Made by a program: the position numbers and the translations under genes
Notes under the pieces: model-generated
What the model was told of the DNA's origin: nothing
The model's input: only the letters and a program-made list of their open reading frames with translations
Database searches by the model: none
Shown here: positions 5,071-6,694 of the stretch, in pieces
Layout of the letters: the number at the start of each line of letters is the position of its first letter
Numbering within the stretch: the stretch's first letter is position 1
Source of the DNA: Archaeoglobales archaeon
Lineage (GTDB): Archaea > Halobacteriota > Archaeoglobi > Archaeoglobales > Archaeoglobaceae
Reading direction: 5' to 3'
DNA: 6,694 nucleotides
Assembly: GCA_003662985.1 (NCBI GenBank)
Contig: QMZD01000100.1
Span: 1 to 6,694, forward strand

Positions 5071-5120
5071 TTGATTATTGATTGATCACTGATTATTTGA
5101 TATTGAATATTTTGAATATT
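5071..5120. repeat. AT-rich direct repeats
   Basis: Contains a perfect tandem 9-mer TTGAATATT (5103-5111, 5112-5120) and TGATTATT twice (5072-5079, 5090-5097), among further ATTGATT-like copies. This could be an easily melted or bent region, or simple low-complexity spacer. Confidence 0.5.
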
Positions 5121-5138
5121 TATTGTTTAATTTTATTG

Positions 5139-5363
5139 TTAATTCAGATACAATAAGCAATCCTCAGTTATACAATCGAATCCAAAATTAAAGCTGAATG
5201 TATTTGATCTCATATCCATCCACCAACGCAATGAATGTGCAATTGGTAGGCTCAATTTAACGTATCTAAAGAAGATTTCCCATGCTTTGTTGATACCCCT
5301 ATCTACAAATTGGGATATGGTGAATCTTGGGATATCTCTATCCTCCAAAAAACCATCATACAA
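5139..5363 (-). CDS. Doubtful 74-aa reading frame, unknown
   Basis: An open frame from the ATG at 5363 to a TAA at 5139-5141 in an AT-rich spacer. The product is not one I recognise. Its first two thirds (IPRFTISQFVDRGINKAWEIFF, KLSLPIAHSLRWWMD) read like plausible protein with a mix of charged and aromatic residues; the C-terminal part (SNTFSFNFGFDCITEDCLLYLN) is less convincing. There is no SD and no clear TATA box at the right distance. It could be a small gene, the remnant of a larger decayed gene, or chance. No functional assignment is offered. Confidence 0.22.
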   Translation of the reverse strand: MYDGFLEDRDIPRFTISQFVDRGINKAWEIFFRYVKLSLPIAHSLRWWMDMRSNTFSFNFGFDCITEDCLLYLN

Positions 5364-5390
5364 TGCTCATTTTTTTACATTTCTATTCTC

Positions 5391-5413
5391 TAACACTAGC
5401 AATCCTAGTATTA
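5391..5413. repeat. 23-bp interrupted palindrome downstream of exonuclease III
   Basis: ACTAG (5395-5399) and CTAGT (5405-5409) pair across the 5-base loop CAATC. After one mismatch (5394/5410) the symmetry continues with TAA/TTA. This is either a stem-loop in RNA or a protein site; it lies next to a second inverted repeat. Confidence 0.4.
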
Positions 5414-5417
5414 CCAT

Positions 5418-5444
5418 TTTTGAAAGGCACAAAAATTTTCAAAA
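5418..5444 (-). terminator. Hairpin plus T-tract after exonuclease III
   Basis: TTTTGAAA (5418-5425) and TTTCAAAA (5437-5444) form an 8-bp stem around an 11-base loop containing T5 on the minus strand. It starts about 13 bases past the exonuclease stop, a good position for termination of that minus-strand transcript. Confidence 0.45.
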
Positions 5445-5457
5445 GACATCCATCATA

Positions 5458-6234
5458 CTACAGCACAAAATCGAATTCTGCAACAACGATCGTGTGATCA
5501 GATGGTTTGTTCTCCAATCTCGGTTTCATATCGATGTAGCAGTCCTTTGATCTATCTGCTAAGGGCTTCGATGCGAGGATGTGGTCGACTCTCCAACCCA
5601 GCTTTCTTTGAACTGCATCTTTTACACGGTAGTCAAAGAACGTGTACTGCTCCGGCTCAGGGTGATACTTTCTGAAGATGTCAATGAAGCCCAACGCCTT
5701 GACCTCCTCGAAGGCACGCTTGGCATCTTCGTGAAAGCAAACATGATTTCTCAATCTCTTGGGGTTGTGCACGTCTATATCATGTGGTGCAACGTTCATG
5801 TCTCCACACCATGCGACATAACCATTCAGATCCACCTTTCTTTTGAAATACTCCTTAAGCCTTGCAAGCCATTCGAGCTTATATGCATATTTCGGGCTAT
5901 CGAGCTTGAATCCCTGGGGAACGTAGGTGTTCACAACAATCAGATCAGAGAACTCAGCCCTGATGAGCCTATCTCTATCTTGGGGCTCACTATCAAGTCC
6001 GAATTCAACTCTCTCAGGCTCTTTGAGCGAGGCAATTGCAACACCATTCCGTCCTTTCATCCCGCTGAAAACGATATGGTAGCCGATTCGATGGAAGTCA
6101 GCCTCGGGAAAGTTTCTATCATCCACCTTGGTTTCCTGCATGCATAGAATATCTGGTTTGTTCGCTTTCAACCATGGTATAACGATATGCAGCCGAGACC
6201 TAATCGAATTTACGTTGAAAGTTGCAATCTTCAT
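5458..6234 (-). CDS. xth: Exonuclease III / AP endonuclease
   Basis: Mg2+-dependent endonuclease-exonuclease-phosphatase family enzyme. It cuts DNA 5' to abasic sites and trims 3' ends in base-excision repair. The 258 residues are full length (E. coli 268; the A. fulgidus enzyme is about 257 from memory and very similar in wording). Catalytic residues are in place: N7 in TFNVNSIR, E34 in MQETK, Y104 in NTYVPQG, D145 and N147 in WCGDMNVAP, D217 in LGWRVDHILAS, and D246-H247 in KPSDHT. The FFDYR motif (199-203) is also present. ATG 6234 is chosen over the in-frame TTG at 6261 because MKIATFNVNS is the family start. No SD precedes it; T-rich TATA-like DNA at 6251-6266 suggests a near-leaderless mRNA. 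It lies 57 bases after the glycosyltransferase gene on the same strand. Some archaeal homologues also cut at uracil; the sequence alone does not tell. Confidence 0.96.
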   Translation of the reverse strand: MKIATFNVNSIRSRLHIVIPWLKANKPDILCMQETKVDDRNFPEADFHRIGYHIVFSGMKGRNGVAIASLKEPERVEFGLDSEPQDRDRLIRAEFSDLIVVNTYVPQGFKLDSPKYAYKLEWLARLKEYFKRKVDLNGYVAWCGDMNVAPHDIDVHNPKRLRNHVCFHEDAKRAFEEVKALGFIDIFRKYHPEPEQYTFFDYRVKDAVQRKLGWRVDHILASKPLADRSKDCYIDMKPRLENKPSDHTIVVAEFDFVL

Positions 6235-6250
6235 AACTGTGCTTCGGTGT

Positions 6251-6266
6251 TTAAAAAACAAAAACT
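6251..6266 (-). promoter_or_regulatory. T-rich element: terminator of the glycosyltransferase gene and possible TATA of exonuclease III
   Basis: Minus-strand AGTTTTTGTTTTTTAA lies between the two genes, roughly 17-32 bases before the exonuclease ATG. The T5 and T6 runs could end the upstream transcript, and the TTTTTTAAA part could serve as a weak TATA box for a leaderless exonuclease mRNA. The two roles cannot be separated by eye. Confidence 0.35.
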
Positions 6267-6291
6267 TTAGGGTAAAGTGTACATCGACACA

Positions 6292-6693
6292 TTAAGAAAA
6301 CAGATTAGGTTCGTAAACTCTTTCCAAGATCTTTACCCCTGCCTCCTTTTCGTAGTACCTGAAAACCGTGTAGACACCAAAGGTTATAAACGGTATAAAA
6401 TAGGTTGCCCAGAAGATATTTACGATAACTGCAAACCAGAAGGGTGACATGTTAAGTCCTGAAATATAAAAAGCGCCCTTAACAACCGATGCAATCAATA
6501 TTACTAGCAGTGTTACATAAGGTAAAACCAATTTGAAGGGGATTTTCTCCGCCTTCTTAGGTGTTACAGCGAAAGGTCTCTTCCTTCTCAAAATCCATGC
6601 AATGAAAGAAGCTGTTATCGTAGGGAAGGCTAAGAGCTCAATTGTCTGATGAAAGATGAAGCCCCTGAACCCGTATAACTTCCTTGCAGCGAC
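6292..6693 (-). CDS. Membrane glycosyltransferase, family 2 (cellulose-synthase-like), C-terminal part
   Basis: Processive or polysaccharide-type GT2 enzymes of the BcsA/chitin-synthase kind move sugars from nucleotide donors and extrude or transfer glycans at the membrane. Only the last 133 residues are visible; the gene runs off the right edge, so the TTG at 6591 is not the start. Seen: RKLYGFRGFIFHQTIELLAFP (4-24), a hydrophobic helix (about 12-35), then the motif FAVTPKK (41-47), which matches the F-x-VT-x-K-G/K motif after the catalytic domain in this superfamily. Two more hydrophobic segments follow (about 53-74 and 84-111), then a charged tail. The glycosyltransferase domain itself (DxD, QxxRW) would lie outside the window, so substrate and product are unknown. 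A role in surface glycans or S-layer glycosylation is possible but not shown here. Confidence 0.7.
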   Translation of the reverse strand, partial: VAARKLYGFRGFIFHQTIELLAFPTITASFIAWILRRKRPFAVTPKKAEKIPFKLVLPYVTLLVILIASVVKGAFYISGLNMSPFWFAVIVNIFWATYFIPFITFGVYTVFRYYEKEAGVKILERVYEPNLFS

Positions 6694-6694
6694 A

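Larger units (their letters stand above)
4919..5138. other. AT-rich intergenic region upstream of the RHH gene
   Basis: No protein gene is visible. It holds the putative RHH promoter (4932-4942), the palindrome (4968-4981), a small G/C-rich islet with TGATGA/CTGATGA elements (4981-5009) and AT-rich direct repeats (5071-5120). No tRNA, rRNA or CRISPR structure is present. Confidence 0.6.

Noticed and set aside
5581..6147. A 188-codon plus-strand frame antisense to exonuclease III.
   Set aside because: The minus strand carries every catalytic motif of exonuclease III; the long antisense frame is a by-product of its codon use.
6277..6290. GTGT-ACATCG-ACAC inverted repeat between the glycosyltransferase and exonuclease genes.
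   Set aside because: A four-base stem is too short to support a terminator or operator call.

Overview
The window looks like a hyperthermophilic euryarchaeote of the Archaeoglobales. Three things point there. The information-processing genes are archaeal (ribosomal protein L15e, RNase P protein Rpp30, a COG1325 exosome-operon protein). TATA elements are archaeal in style, with both leaderless starts and Shine-Dalgarno (SD) starts. A bacterial-type class II HMG-CoA reductase sits beside an exonuclease III that closely resembles, from memory, the Archaeoglobus fulgidus enzyme. The taxonomic call is inference; no search was run.

Layout, left to right. Plus strand: the C-terminal half of HMG-CoA reductase (2-694), then a T-tract and a BRE/TATA promoter. 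Next is a compact three-gene operon (871-2709) encoding the gamma-like membrane anchor, the biotin carrier and the beta subunit of a sodium-pumping decarboxylase. The carboxyltransferase (alpha) gene is not adjacent. After a short convergent spacer, everything called is on the minus strand. The series L15e -> COG1325 protein -> Rpp30 (4546 down to 2794) matches the head of the conserved archaeal exosome/RNase P superoperon but stops after Rpp30. A mostly non-coding, AT-rich region of about 900 bp follows (4547-5457). It hides a 44-codon minus-strand gene for a ribbon-helix-helix/VapB-like protein (4784-4918), a 14-bp perfect palindrome upstream of it, AT-rich tandem repeats, a doubtful 74-aa reading frame and two inverted repeats. 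The window ends with exonuclease III (5458-6234) and the C-terminus of a membrane glycosyltransferase, cellulose-synthase-like family 2 (6292-6694).

How the genes work together. The gamma, biotin-carrier and beta subunits should form most of a membrane complex that turns decarboxylation of a carboxybiotin intermediate into a sodium gradient; a catalytic alpha subunit must come from elsewhere. HMG-CoA reductase makes mevalonate for archaeal lipids. L15e, the COG1325 protein and Rpp30 link ribosome and tRNA maturation. Exonuclease III is a base-excision repair enzyme. I see no clear novel multi-gene system. The best candidates for a second look are the isolated RHH-type mini-gene with its palindromic upstream DNA, and the alpha-less sodium pump operon.
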